Shown here: one piece after another, positions 17,961 to 26,344 of the stretch
Numbering within the stretch: the first letter of the stretch is position 1
Layout: every line of letters starts with the position of its first letter
From: Vibrio penaeicida
GTDB taxonomy: Bacteria; Pseudomonadota; Gammaproteobacteria; Enterobacterales; Vibrionaceae
Direction of reading: 5' to 3'
Assembly: GCF_019977755.1 (NCBI RefSeq)
Contig: NZ_AP025145.1
Location: 1,798,001 to 1,862,000, forward strand
DNA: 64,000 nt
The notes under the pieces: model-generated
Told to the model about the DNA's origin: nothing
What the model saw: only the letters and a program-made list of their open reading frames with translations
Databases searched by the model: none
Translations under genes and position numbers: made by a program

Positions 17961-18093
17961 GTCATTGTTTTTTTCGTTTTTATCATGCAGCCAGTTTATA
18001 CCTAAGTAACCTCAAGATGCTAGAAAATGGTATTAGGGTAATAACAGGCAGTATTTAGGCGTATCACTTGGTTAATGAAGTGCAGGTAAGAGT

Positions 18094-18376
18094 CTAGGGT
18101 CTGTTGACCTTTCGAGATGATTTTTGCAGCAATTTGTGGGTGATTTATACAAGGCAGAGCTTGTTCGGTGTAGTCGCTCTACATCAATAAGCGATAACGC
18201 AGTAGAAATAAGCCACAAATGCTGCCCAAAGGGTTCGACTAGGCGTCCCCGCTCTATACCTTTTACTCTTTGTTGCAAGGTATTTGCTTAGAATGACTAG
18301 GCTACACACCTTGCGCCGCGATTAAAAGGCATAGAACTCGAACAAAATTTAACCGCGAAAGGTCAACAGACCCTAG
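18094..18376. mobile_element. MITE-like element with 21-bp perfect terminal inverted repeats
   Basis: The 283-bp segment is bounded by CTAG plus GGTCTGTTGACCTTTCG at 18094-18114 and its exact reverse complement at 18356-18376. It encodes no transposase; the one open frame inside (18072-18278, minus) starts and ends without family features. The outer palindromic CTAG at both ends could be a 4-bp target duplication, which would fit IS5-type insertion at YTAR sites, but a palindromic duplication cannot be told from part of the repeat. It lies one base past the stop of the VanZ-like gene, so it may serve as that gene's 3' end. I recall similar sequences as dispersed in Vibrio genomes; this was not searched. 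Confidence 0.75.
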
Positions 18377-18377
18377 G

Positions 18378-18788
18378 CTATTTGAGATCTTTCGAAAAAA
18401 AGAATGAAACTTGGTAAAGCAAAACACCACCAAGGCACCCAAAAATATTACACGAGAGATCAACCCAAGAAAATTGCCGGCTGGGAATCCAGATCTGGGA
18501 AAATTCGTCAATCAGCATTAATAACAGCAACAAACTCAGAAGCGGTTTTCTCGTTACTTTGCTTGCGAGCGTTGCTGTAAATCCCAATATAAAAGCAAAA
18601 GAGAAATGAAAGGCGAGATCATAGTGCTGAATAGCATAACGCAGGTCACCGGAAAGCAAACCGATGCTCTGCAGTATAGAAAGGCTGCCTACCAATGCGA
18701 GGCAGCTAAAGAACAGACCAATCACCAAGCTCTGTTGAGCTGAGTTGGAACGATTGGTCTGGTTATCGAGTTCTTTCATCTTTGTCAT
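18378..18788 (-). CDS. VanZ-like small membrane protein
   Basis: The 136-aa product has about four hydrophobic helices (LVIGLFFSCLALVGSL, FHFSFAFILGFTATL, LLSLLLLLMLIDEFSQIW, IFGCLGGVLLYQVSFF). The DEFSQ motif with a conserved later Asp (WVDLSCNIFGCLGG) is the arrangement seen in VanZ-like proteins (the E..Q..P/S and D..N..G signature). Its last codons and TAG abut the MITE-like element, so the original C-terminus may have been changed by the insertion. It is 25 bp downstream of galU on the same strand and probably co-transcribed. The role is unknown. Confidence 0.7.
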   Translation of the reverse strand: MTKMKELDNQTNRSNSAQQSLVIGLFFSCLALVGSLSILQSIGLLSGDLRYAIQHYDLAFHFSFAFILGFTATLASKVTRKPLLSLLLLLMLIDEFSQIWIPSRQFSWVDLSCNIFGCLGGVLLYQVSFFFSKDLK

Positions 18789-18813
18789 AATCTCAGGGGA
18801 GTATCCCCTTCAA

Positions 18814-19680
18814 TTATTTCTTACCTGTTACCTTTTTGGCAAGTTTTGAAGCGTGACCTTTAAGATAAACATTTTCGTAGCAGTAATTGGTCGCTTCGAT
18901 ATAACCTTCAACGCTACCACAATCGAATCGCTGACCGTCGAATTTGTATGCTAGAACACATCCAGATTGCGCTTGTTTAAGAAGTGCATCCGTTATTTGG
19001 ATTTCACCGCCTTTGCCTGGTTCTGTTTTCTCAATCAATTCAAAAATATCAGGCGTTAAGATATAACGACCAATGATCGCAAGATTGCTTGGTGCGGTAC
19101 CCGGTTCAGGCTTTTCTACCATATCATCAACACGGAATAGTTTGTCTTTAATCATTTCACCAGAAATCACACCGTACTTGTGAGTTTCTTCTTCTGGTAC
19201 TTCTTCAACCGCAACTATCGAGCAACGAAACTGCTTGTAGAGTGCGACCATTTGCGCCAATACGCCTTCGCGCTTGTTCACACAAAGGTCATCCGCTAGA
19301 ACGACGGCAAATGGCTCATCACCGACCAATTCACGCCCAGTAAGAATAGCGTGACCTAGCCCTTTCATCTCACGTTGACGGATATAGGTAAAATTAGCGG
19401 CATCAATGATTTCACGAATATCAATCAGCAGCTCTTCTTTGTTTGTTCCACTGATTTGGTGCTCTAATTCGTAGTTTTTATCAAAGTGGTCCATTAGAGA
19501 ATGTTTACCACGCCCGGTAACAATACACATATCGGTCATTCCAGCCTGTATTGCTTCTTCCACACCGTATTCAATCAATGGTTTGTTAACGATAGGCATC
19601 ATTTCCTTAGGCATTGATTTTGTTGCTGGTAAAAAGCGCGTTCCATAGCCCGCTGCCGGAAAAAGGCATTTCTTGATCAT
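18814..19680 (-). CDS. galU: UTP-glucose-1-phosphate uridylyltransferase
   Basis: The 288-aa protein matches GalU throughout: the nucleotide-binding FPAAGYGTRFLPATKSMPKE, then KPLIEYGVEEA, LGHAILTGRELVGDEPFAVV, LADDLCVN and the C-terminal FDGQRFDCGSVEGYI. It makes UDP-glucose from UTP and glucose-1-phosphate, a precursor for the exopolysaccharide encoded next door and for LPS. It lies downstream of the T1SS genes in the same direction, separated by 126 bp holding a terminator-like hairpin and its own likely promoter. Vibrio genomes often carry more than one galU-type gene, so this may be the copy dedicated to the polysaccharide locus. Confidence 0.93.
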   Translation of the reverse strand: MIKKCLFPAAGYGTRFLPATKSMPKEMMPIVNKPLIEYGVEEAIQAGMTDMCIVTGRGKHSLMDHFDKNYELEHQISGTNKEELLIDIREIIDAANFTYIRQREMKGLGHAILTGRELVGDEPFAVVLADDLCVNKREGVLAQMVALYKQFRCSIVAVEEVPEEETHKYGVISGEMIKDKLFRVDDMVEKPEPGTAPSNLAIIGRYILTPDIFELIEKTEPGKGGEIQITDALLKQAQSGCVLAYKFDGQRFDCGSVEGYIEATNYCYENVYLKGHASKLAKKVTGKK

Positions 19681-19746
19681 CTCAACTCCGTTTTCGTTGT
19701 TCAGTTATGGGTTAACCCATAAGATTTAAATTGGTGTTATTGGTTA

Positions 19747-19763
19747 AAAGGTCAACGACCTTT
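19747..19763 (-). terminator. short hairpin after the T1SS adaptor gene
   Basis: AAAGGTC (19747-19753) pairs with GACCTTT (19757-19763) around a 3-base loop. Read on the minus strand it lies about 45 bases past the HlyD-type gene stop and ends in CCTTTTAACC, a short U-run. It could be a weak terminator separating the secretion operon from galU. Confidence 0.45.
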
Positions 19764-19806
19764 CGTATCTCACTTTAAATAAGTGATTGTTATATATGGT
19801 TCAGCA

Positions 19807-21117
19807 TCAGCTTTCTCTGAAGGCTCTCAGTAAACTGACTTTCAGTGGTTCTAGTAGGTAGTCTAGTGGTCGTTTTTCTTCTAATAGTACATAGACTTCC
19901 GCTGGCATCCCTGGATACAACTCCAAGTCTGGGTTGTTAGATATTTCTTGGCTATTTAGCTTCACTTTTACTTTGAAACCACTCAGCTCCTCACCATCAG
20001 AATTTGTTCTGTCAGCATCAATGTAGACAACCTCACCTTGCACTGGAGGCGTCGTTCTGAAGTTAAACGCAGAGAGACGAATCAACGCTTGTTGACCAAT
20101 CCTAACCACATCTATGTCTGTAGGGTTAATGATCGCTTCTACAATCAAACTGTCGTTGTCTGGAACAATTTCCATCAAGCTTTCACCTGCCCCTACAACT
20201 TCACCTGCTGCATTCACTTTCAACCCTAATACGACACCACTAGCTGGGCTCTTTACAACCGTACGAGCCTGAACATCCTTGGCGAGGTTTAATTCAGCCT
20301 CCAAGGTGATAAGCGCGTTGCGAACCTCTGCGATTTGAGTTTCAACCTCTGAGCGATTTCTTTGCTTAATAGCACTTTTTTGCTGTTCCAGTTCAGAAAC
20401 AGATAATATTTGCCCATCCAATTCCGCCTGAACCGAAATAATGTCGGAGACCAGTAAGACTTCTGAACGCTTGAGTTCCAATAATTTTAAACGCGAAGTG
20501 AAGCCTTCAGCGAGAAGCTGATCGTGCATGTCTATTTCGTCGTTAAGAAATTCCAATGCTTGCTTTCTCTGTGCCAGCATCTGAGATGAAAAAGCGCGTC
20601 GATTACGTGTCTGCTTCAAACGTGAATCGACGATATCCAGTTCCTTAGTCCGCATGTCCATACGGCTAGTAAACAGAGAACGTTGATTCGCGATGAGTGT
20701 GTCAATTTCCAAAGCAAGGTGAGGAAATTGAACTTTATCGATAGAAGGAACATAACGGGCTAAATCATCTCGCTCTGCCAGCAGTCGTTGATACTCTATC
20801 TGGCGGCTAATCCAAGTAAGTTGGGTTTGTTTTAGCCGACTCTGAAACGTGATGTCTGAGATTTTTATCAGCGGAGCACCTTTCTCGACTTTCTGACCTT
20901 CTCGAACATACACTTGGGCAACAATGCCACCTTCTAAGTGTTCAATGCTTTTCCGTTTACTCTCGACAATAACAATTCCCGAAGCTATCGCAGCGGAATC
21001 CAGTTTCGCAAACCAAGTCCAAGCCGCGAATAAACCTAAGCTCAACAACAAAAAGATTGTCGCGCGCTTTATGAGACGATTGTTGTCGGTCATTAACTGT
21101 GTTGAGTCATTCATCAT
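19807..21117 (-). CDS. type I secretion membrane-fusion protein (HlyD/PrtE family)
   Basis: The 436-aa protein has a short cytoplasmic N-terminus, one membrane helix (about residues 18-36, TIFLLLSLGLFAAWTWF), and then the family stretch ASGIVIVESKRKSIEHLEGG. A long alpha-hairpin coiled coil spans about 95-290, followed by the lipoyl/beta-barrel return ARTVVKSPASGVVLGLKVN and a C-terminal DLELYPGMPAEVYVLLE. It links the inner-membrane ABC exporter to a TolC-like outer-membrane channel; no TolC gene is in the window, as is usual. It starts 7 bp after the ABC gene stop. It corresponds by position to cabC of V. vulnificus or an mfp gene of V. parahaemolyticus; that orthology is inference. Confidence 0.92.
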   Translation of the reverse strand: MMNDSTQLMTDNNRLIKRATIFLLLSLGLFAAWTWFAKLDSAAIASGIVIVESKRKSIEHLEGGIVAQVYVREGQKVEKGAPLIKISDITFQSRLKQTQLTWISRQIEYQRLLAERDDLARYVPSIDKVQFPHLALEIDTLIANQRSLFTSRMDMRTKELDIVDSRLKQTRNRRAFSSQMLAQRKQALEFLNDEIDMHDQLLAEGFTSRLKLLELKRSEVLLVSDIISVQAELDGQILSVSELEQQKSAIKQRNRSEVETQIAEVRNALITLEAELNLAKDVQARTVVKSPASGVVLGLKVNAAGEVVGAGESLMEIVPDNDSLIVEAIINPTDIDVVRIGQQALIRLSAFNFRTTPPVQGEVVYIDADRTNSDGEELSGFKVKVKLNSQEISNNPDLELYPGMPAEVYVLLEEKRPLDYLLEPLKVSLLRAFRES

Positions 21118-21124
21118 AAAGCCT

Positions 21125-22825
21125 TTAGTATTTTATCGCTTGGTAGTTTGAGTGACTGGCGATATTCACGCTTTTCTTATCCAGTTTCGTTTTGTTTTCA
21201 TACGCTTCAGAAATGACACCATCTTTAAGTTCAACGACATAATCAGCCAGCTTCATCATTAACGGAGAACTGCTTACGAAGATGATCCCTACTCCGTTAC
21301 TTTTTAACGTTTCGAGGTGTTTAACTAAATATTGAATCGTTTGGTTATCAAGAAATGCCGTCGGCTCATCCAGAATGAGAAGTTTAGGTTGATAATAAAA
21401 ACAGCGAGCTAAGGCCAAACGTTGCATTTCACTACGAGACAGTTCCACCCCTTCTAACCCCAGCATGGTTCCATAGCTTTGCGGGAGCTTCGCGACGAAG
21501 CTGTGGCATAGTGCTGCTTTACTCGCTTTTACAACATTTTCAGGGACATCCATATCTAAATGATCACCAAACCCACTGATATTGTCGGATACACTCGCAT
21601 CAAAAACATCAATCACTTGGGGTAAATAACCGATGGACTCAGCAAGACGCATAGTATCCAGCTTATCGATATTGATCCCATTGACTCGTACTTGCCCTTT
21701 GGTTGGTACGTAATAATTCGCCAAAAGCTTGAGCAAGGTGGATTTACCTGCTCCGGATGCCCCTTTGATCGCCAAGCAATGACCTGGCTTTAGGTTGAAG
21801 CCAATATTGTGAACCAAAAGCCGGTCGCCTAGCCCTCGGTAAGTCACTTGGTCAACAGACAGCTCTATCTCTTCTAATGCGATATCCATTTTGCTGTCTT
21901 CTTGATGACTAGAAAAAACAGCACTGATTCTTTCAAACGCTTCTTTCGATTCCAACCAATTGAAGTATTGGTTTGCACCTTGATCAATCGGTGCCAGTAT
22001 TCTGCCTAGTAATATTGAAGCGGCTAAAAGCGAGCCGGCCATTATCTGTTCGTTAATAACCAACCAAGCACCTACCGCAAAAACACCAATTTGAACAGTC
22101 ATCCTGATCATCTTAATAATGCTTTGACCATGATTAGTGAATCGCTTTGAACGCTGCTCTTGTTCAAGGGTACGGCTGTGTTTTTGATTCCAGCGCTCCA
22201 GTACTTTTCCGGAAGCTTGATATGCCTTAAGTAATTTCCCCTTACTGAACAGCTTTTGAACTGAGGACGATTGCTGGATCGCCATATTCTTCGCTTCGTT
22301 CATGTTTTTATGTGTCAACAGAAGTAGCAAGCCACTCGCAGCCGATAGCACCAGTGTTGCTGCAAGCGCGTAAGCGCCGAGTACTGGATGAAGAAGAAAT
22401 AGAACAATGATGAAAATGAGCGACCAAGGAAGGTCCGATAAGCTTCGATGAAAAGGAGAAGATAGGTATTGTTTCGCCAATTGATGATCTTTTACTGCTT
22501 TGTGTGCAGCTGCCGCATTCTTGGAGGATAAATTAAGGCTCTTTTGAATCAACAATTCGCCAAACGATTGATCATAAATAGACGATAGATTATTGAGAAC
22601 TTGTTGTCGTGTGTAGTCCATCGCAACTTGTACGATAAGGAGAAAGACAGCAATTAAAGCAAGAAAAAGGAGTGTATCCGTACTGCGAGAAGAGAGTACA
22701 CGGTCAAACACCTGCAAACTGTATATTGGCAATACCAGTACTAAGAGATTTGCAAATACGGAGAATATTTGAAAATAGAAGAAGTTTTTCTTGCGATAAG
22801 AAGTGAATGTAGACCAACGTTTCAT
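21125..22825 (-). CDS. type I secretion ABC exporter (PrtD/HlyB family) with unusual NBD motifs
   Basis: The 566-aa protein has an N-terminal six-helix membrane domain (about 15-300) and a nucleotide-binding domain. Walker A GASGAGKST is near residue 357 and Walker B LLILDEPTA has the catalytic Glu. The signature is LSRSEMQRLALAR instead of LSGGQ, and the switch position reads IIFVSSSPLMM where a His is expected, so two ATPase motifs are degenerate. There is no N-terminal C39 peptidase or peptidase-like extension. It lies between the RTX protein gene and the HlyD gene and should export that protein. The frame is full length with no frameshift, so the changes appear selected or tolerated rather than decay. 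Confidence 0.9.
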   Translation of the reverse strand: MKRWSTFTSYRKKNFFYFQIFSVFANLLVLVLPIYSLQVFDRVLSSRSTDTLLFLALIAVFLLIVQVAMDYTRQQVLNNLSSIYDQSFGELLIQKSLNLSSKNAAAAHKAVKDHQLAKQYLSSPFHRSLSDLPWSLIFIIVLFLLHPVLGAYALAATLVLSAASGLLLLLTHKNMNEAKNMAIQQSSSVQKLFSKGKLLKAYQASGKVLERWNQKHSRTLEQEQRSKRFTNHGQSIIKMIRMTVQIGVFAVGAWLVINEQIMAGSLLAASILLGRILAPIDQGANQYFNWLESKEAFERISAVFSSHQEDSKMDIALEEIELSVDQVTYRGLGDRLLVHNIGFNLKPGHCLAIKGASGAGKSTLLKLLANYYVPTKGQVRVNGINIDKLDTMRLAESIGYLPQVIDVFDASVSDNISGFGDHLDMDVPENVVKASKAALCHSFVAKLPQSYGTMLGLEGVELSRSEMQRLALARCFYYQPKLLILDEPTAFLDNQTIQYLVKHLETLKSNGVGIIFVSSSPLMMKLADYVVELKDGVISEAYENKTKLDKKSVNIASHSNYQAIKY

Positions 22826-22993
22826 AAACGATTTCTGCCTGTGAGTCTTTTAATATTTATTATGTTTCTAGCCTGCTTAGACTCTTAAAATAAAAAACCT
22901 AAGACAAAACGAGTATAAAGTGCCTCAGGCTTCACGGGCATACTCAGAATGCATATTGGGAGTAATTTCACCCCTGTGCATGAGCCAAGTACT

Positions 22994-23022
22994 AAAAGGG
23001 ATCGCACTTAGCAGGCGATCCC
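22994..23022 (-). terminator. intercistronic terminator after the RTX gene
   Basis: GGGATCGC (22998-23005) pairs exactly with GCGATCCC (23015-23022); on the minus strand the stem is followed by TTTT (complement of 22994-22997). It sits 14 bases past the RTX gene stop and about 170 bases before the ABC gene start. A leaky terminator here would give much substrate and little transporter, as known for hlyA-hlyB; read-through is inferred. Confidence 0.75.
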
Positions 23023-23036
23023 TCATTATGACTGAC

Positions 23037-23942
23037 TTATACTGGAGCAAAGTCCGTATCAGTAGTCAGGATCTGATAGGCATCGTCAGCCGTGTAAACT
23101 GTCACCGAGTAGAACGCATCAGCATTCAGACCTTGTGCCTGCAAGTACATTTCTTCTGCAGAACTCAATGCGCTACTGGAATGTCCAGTAATGCTTCCGT
23201 CCAGTGTCAGGTCAATGTTAGACAGTACTAAACCAAATCCAACTTCCGATTCAGCATCATTTGCAGCCAGTAAGGTGCTGTCAATGGTGAGTGCCGCTGG
23301 TGCAACTTTCCCTGTACCTTTAACTACTTCAAAATTTTCAAACGTCACCGTATCCGTGCCGCTCAGTTTTAATACATCGAAACCAGAACCACCGTCAGCA
23401 TCACGCCCAGTTACGCCTGCAGCAGGACCAAGTAAACCAGATACATCAACCACATCATTACCCGTACCCGCATCAATATCAAAGCGAGTGAATTGCGAGT
23501 TCTTAGCATTTGTGATTGAAATGGTGTCGTTTCCCGCACCTGAGTTAATCTCGAAGAGATTGCCCCAGTTAATGCTGTTTGAATATGCGGAAACTGCAAT
23601 ATTGTCGTTGCCTGTACCTGTGTCGATTTCACCACGCTTTGCATTCGAAACAACAATAGATGCACCATTATTGTTTTGGTTATCGATATCTACATCGACA
23701 AAGTTGTTTACGTAAACAATTTGATCAGTACCATCAACTTTCGCTTCTTTGTACCCTGCTTTATTCCAGCTATCAGAAGAAAGGATCGTGGCGCTCAAAA
23801 CACCGCTCGTAGACTCAAGGTTTACACCATCCGCAGATACCGACCCCACTCCAACGAGAGATTGGGTTGCATTTCCTGCAGTAAGACCTGACGCTGAGCC
23901 TGTGCCATCTGTATTAGTTGTCCCTACATATGTTGTAGTCAT
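23037..23942 (-). CDS. small RTX-type calcium-binding secreted protein (CabA/MfpA-like)
   Basis: About 301 aa, acidic, with almost no Cys, no Sec signal, and at least three nonapeptide-like repeats (GTGNDNIAV, GAGNDTISI, GTGNDVVDV) followed by GGSGFDVLKL, the Ca-binding beta-roll pattern. The C-terminus (YSVTVYTADDAYQILTTDTDF) would carry the type I secretion signal. The order RTX protein, ABC exporter, HlyD adaptor beside an exopolysaccharide cluster and a VpsT-type regulator parallels V. vulnificus cabABC, whose CabA is a Ca-binding biofilm-matrix protein, and mfpABC of V. parahaemolyticus. The frame is open to an ATG at 23948, but GGAG spaces better (8 bases) to the ATG at 23942. Confidence 0.85.
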   Translation of the reverse strand: MTTTYVGTTNTDGTGSASGLTAGNATQSLVGVGSVSADGVNLESTSGVLSATILSSDSWNKAGYKEAKVDGTDQIVYVNNFVDVDIDNQNNNGASIVVSNAKRGEIDTGTGNDNIAVSAYSNSINWGNLFEINSGAGNDTISITNAKNSQFTRFDIDAGTGNDVVDVSGLLGPAAGVTGRDADGGSGFDVLKLSGTDTVTFENFEVVKGTGKVAPAALTIDSTLLAANDAESEVGFGLVLSNIDLTLDGSITGHSSSALSSAEEMYLQAQGLNADAFYSVTVYTADDAYQILTTDTDFAPV

Positions 23943-24327
23943 TTCCATGTCTCCAAAATTATAAATAACACAAGTTAACTAGCACCAAGATTTAAGGCTT
24001 ATTATTTTTGGTGCCACATTGTTGAAATCATGAAAAATTATATTGACCTTAACATCAATTTGACACTGCTCTGACAGACAATAATGACAAAATAGGACTG
24101 CAGCATTAGAGTTTCCTAACCTAACACGCCTCGTTTAATTAAATAGGGTGAGAAGAACTAAATTACGGCATTAAAAAGAAAAAAAAATTTTCCAGGAAAT
24201 CATTAAGAAATCTAATCAGTACTAGATAATTGATCATGCCCAATGATACAAACCCAATAAATAAACCGGTTGAGCCCATAAAAATCAAATAGTTAACCAG
24301 ATTAATACTTAGCTAAAAGTTTAGAAC
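23943..24327 (-). promoter_or_regulatory. upstream region of the RTX/T1SS operon
   Basis: This AT-rich interval of about 380 bases contains no gene. It must carry the promoter for the RTX protein and its exporter. An AGTACTAG site at 24218-24225, about 275 bases before the start codon, recurs twice upstream of the VpsT-like regulator at 39378. A run of A residues lies near 24180-24187. Confidence 0.5.
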
Positions 24328-24344
24328 CTATACATCTAAACTTT
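24316..24344 (-). terminator. hairpin over the end of the polysaccharide operon
   Basis: AAAGTTTAGA (24316-24325) pairs with TCTAAACTTT (24335-24344), a perfect 10-bp stem with a 9-base loop. The TAG stop of the polymerase gene (24328-24330) lies in the loop, so the stem includes its last codons. On the minus strand the stem ends in ACTTTTAGC, a short U-run. It probably marks the 3' end of the exopolysaccharide transcript. Confidence 0.5.
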
Positions 24345-25581
24345 CGTCTGGTATCTCACGTGAATGGCAAAATAAAATCATACTTAGTAGTAATACCCAC
24401 GTGAATGCATTAGTTAATAGAACACCACTGGATGCAGAAGCAATTGTCAATCCACCTGTTATGATACTTACCGCAATAGCCAACTGCTGCTCATATCGAT
24501 GAGTTAACGTTTTTGCCATCACCGCTGAAAATATACTTTTTCCTATCCAGAGAAACGTCAAAATGCTGCCTGGAATACCTATCCCCAATATCAGATCCAT
24601 ATAGGAACTGTGTGTTGTTTTTGCTGACCAACCAAATGCAGACGAATATTGATACATTATTTCAGGTCGTGTGAAGACACCAAAACCATATCCAAATAGA
24701 GGTCTATCCAAGATCAAATCAAATAATACGTCCCACAGCCCTGTACGGCCCGTTAGGGTTGGGTCTTTCCCCAAAAAATACAAAATATCGTGTAGGAATA
24801 CATTTAGTAAAGACACAGAGAAAACAAGACCGACAAAGTAGAACAGTAAAAGCACTATTTTTTGTCTAATAAGAGGTTTAGATATAACAACAAGAATAAC
24901 AAAAAAGGTAGAGACAACAACGACCATTGTCAGTAGTGCTGTAATAGACTTAGACATTACGACCATAAGAAAACAAATTAGAAATAGACCTAACTGCTTA
25001 ACATCTCGACGTTTTGATTCAAACCACCATTTCTGGAAAAAAATAATGCTGATAACGGCGAAGAATGAACCAGCTCCATTTTTATGAACAAATAGCCCTC
25101 TCCATGCCCCAGAGTGAACTCCACTCATGATGCCATATTGTGGAAAAACAATAATATAAACGAAATTCAGAAATACAACGACAGTAAGGAACTTCACCAA
25201 ATTGTCGTATAACACTCCGGGACCATAATATTGATAGTAAAGCAGCATAGGAATCGATACCACAGCCACTGAAATAAGATAGCGTAATGCCAACGTCAAG
25301 TTCGGAGAAAACAATATAGAGAAAACAACGAACAATACAACGAGGTTGGCGAGTAAACTCACTTTGAATTTTTTAATAACAGAGAGACCAGAGAAAAAGA
25401 GAAAAACAAGCAAAATTCCAAGTAAAGCCATCTGCATGAGCTTTTGTGGCATAAAAGTAATCTGGCTAAGTTGATGCTGAGCAGATGGGTAACCAACCCC
25501 CATATTCGTTGCTCTAATAAGAACTAGGTAGAAAAGTGACGTTAAGCAAATTAAATTAAATGTGTCTCTTCGTATCAGCAT
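24328..25581 (-). CDS. O-antigen ligase/polymerase family membrane protein (Wzy-like)
   Basis: The 417-aa protein has about ten to eleven membrane helices and a large periplasmic loop near the middle of the second half (DPTLTGRTGLWDVLFDLILDR followed by PLFGYGFGVF), the typical Wzy_C/O-antigen ligase signature with its conserved Arg and GxGxG-like turn. In a Wzx/Wzy cluster it is the only candidate polymerase, joining lipid-linked repeat units in the periplasm. It is the last gene of the operon, three bases after the lyase-like gene. Ligase activity toward lipid A is the alternative, less likely here. Confidence 0.82.
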   Translation of the reverse strand: MLIRRDTFNLICLTSLFYLVLIRATNMGVGYPSAQHQLSQITFMPQKLMQMALLGILLVFLFFSGLSVIKKFKVSLLANLVVLFVVFSILFSPNLTLALRYLISVAVVSIPMLLYYQYYGPGVLYDNLVKFLTVVVFLNFVYIIVFPQYGIMSGVHSGAWRGLFVHKNGAGSFFAVISIIFFQKWWFESKRRDVKQLGLFLICFLMVVMSKSITALLTMVVVVSTFFVILVVISKPLIRQKIVLLLFYFVGLVFSVSLLNVFLHDILYFLGKDPTLTGRTGLWDVLFDLILDRPLFGYGFGVFTRPEIMYQYSSAFGWSAKTTHSSYMDLILGIGIPGSILTFLWIGKSIFSAVMAKTLTHRYEQQLAIAVSIITGGLTIASASSGVLLTNAFTWVLLLSMILFCHSREIPDESLDV

Positions 25582-25584
25582 ACG

Positions 25585-26343
25585 TTAGTTAAGCTCCAGT
25601 TCCTTAATTTTCATGCTTATTTCAGGATATTTATCCCAGCTAGTTGGCTTATATATACCTAGTTTGATAAATGGCATCTTTGCGTCATTAAAGGTGTTAG
25701 GACCACACGTCTCACTTAACTTACTGCCATTTAGATAGGTTTTCAGGCACGCTGAAGCCTTTGTAGATAATGTCCCTTCGATCTTAAACTGATGCCATTG
25801 TTCAACGGCATAATCCACATCACTAAATAGCGTCCTCGTGCCTATCGAATTTCTTGGAGAGGCACATGTTCCATCAACCGTGCTTGACACCTTTTGATGA
25901 TCCCAACGATTAAACATTCTCAACTTCCCTGAACTCGTTTCCAACGCCAAAATGGGACAACGCCAATTTTCACCCTTATCTGGAAAAGAATGGATCTGAA
26001 AATAACTGTGCCAACGATTTGAATATGCGTAATTATCTTTTACTTTGAATTTAAAGCTCAATGAAAATGGTACATCTCGTTTTAATGCTTTTTGCACTGC
26101 AATCTCACAACGCTTTCGACCTTTTTGGGGTTTAAGGGTGAATTCAATTTCAGAGCTCAATTTGGATCTTTTCCAAAGAGCGGGATGACATTCATAAACA
26201 AGAGAAGCCTCTCGATTAGTTGTGATGAAATCTCCTGGTTCCATTAATTTTTTTGAGTTATTAGCAAAGGCTACATTTGAACCCGAAGTAAACCAAATCA
26301 AATAGCACAATATAGCAATCGAATGAATTCGGATATTCTGCAT
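25585..26343 (-). CDS. heparin-lyase-I-like secreted protein (putative polysaccharide lyase)
   Basis: The 252-aa product has a signal peptide (residues 1-27, cleavage after AFA) and a jelly-roll-like beta-rich body. The stretch YSNRWHSYFQIHSFPDKGENW followed by CPILALE resembles the core of the heparin lyase I/Polysacc_lyase family, as does the later VEQWHQFKIEGTL and the small-beta ending PFIKLGIYKP. Secreted lyases inside synthesis clusters (for example AlgL, or VpsU-adjacent rugosity genes) can trim chains or clear misdirected polymer. It is embedded between polymerase (3 bp) and WecG-like (1 bp) genes, so it is clearly part of the operon. Catalysis is not proven by motifs alone; a carbohydrate-binding role is possible. 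Confidence 0.7.
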   Translation of the reverse strand: MQNIRIHSIAILCYLIWFTSGSNVAFANNSKKLMEPGDFITTNREASLVYECHPALWKRSKLSSEIEFTLKPQKGRKRCEIAVQKALKRDVPFSLSFKFKVKDNYAYSNRWHSYFQIHSFPDKGENWRCPILALETSSGKLRMFNRWDHQKVSSTVDGTCASPRNSIGTRTLFSDVDYAVEQWHQFKIEGTLSTKASACLKTYLNGSKLSETCGPNTFNDAKMPFIKLGIYKPTSWDKYPEISMKIKELELN

Positions 26344-26344
26344 A

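Noticed and set aside
18072..18278. 68-aa minus-strand frame
   Set aside because: Lies mostly inside the MITE-like element and crosses its left end; probably a chance frame carried by the repeat.
23191..23715. 174-aa plus-strand frame
   Set aside because: Antisense to the RTX gene; the Ser/Pro-rich composition is the complement of Asp/Gly-rich repeats.
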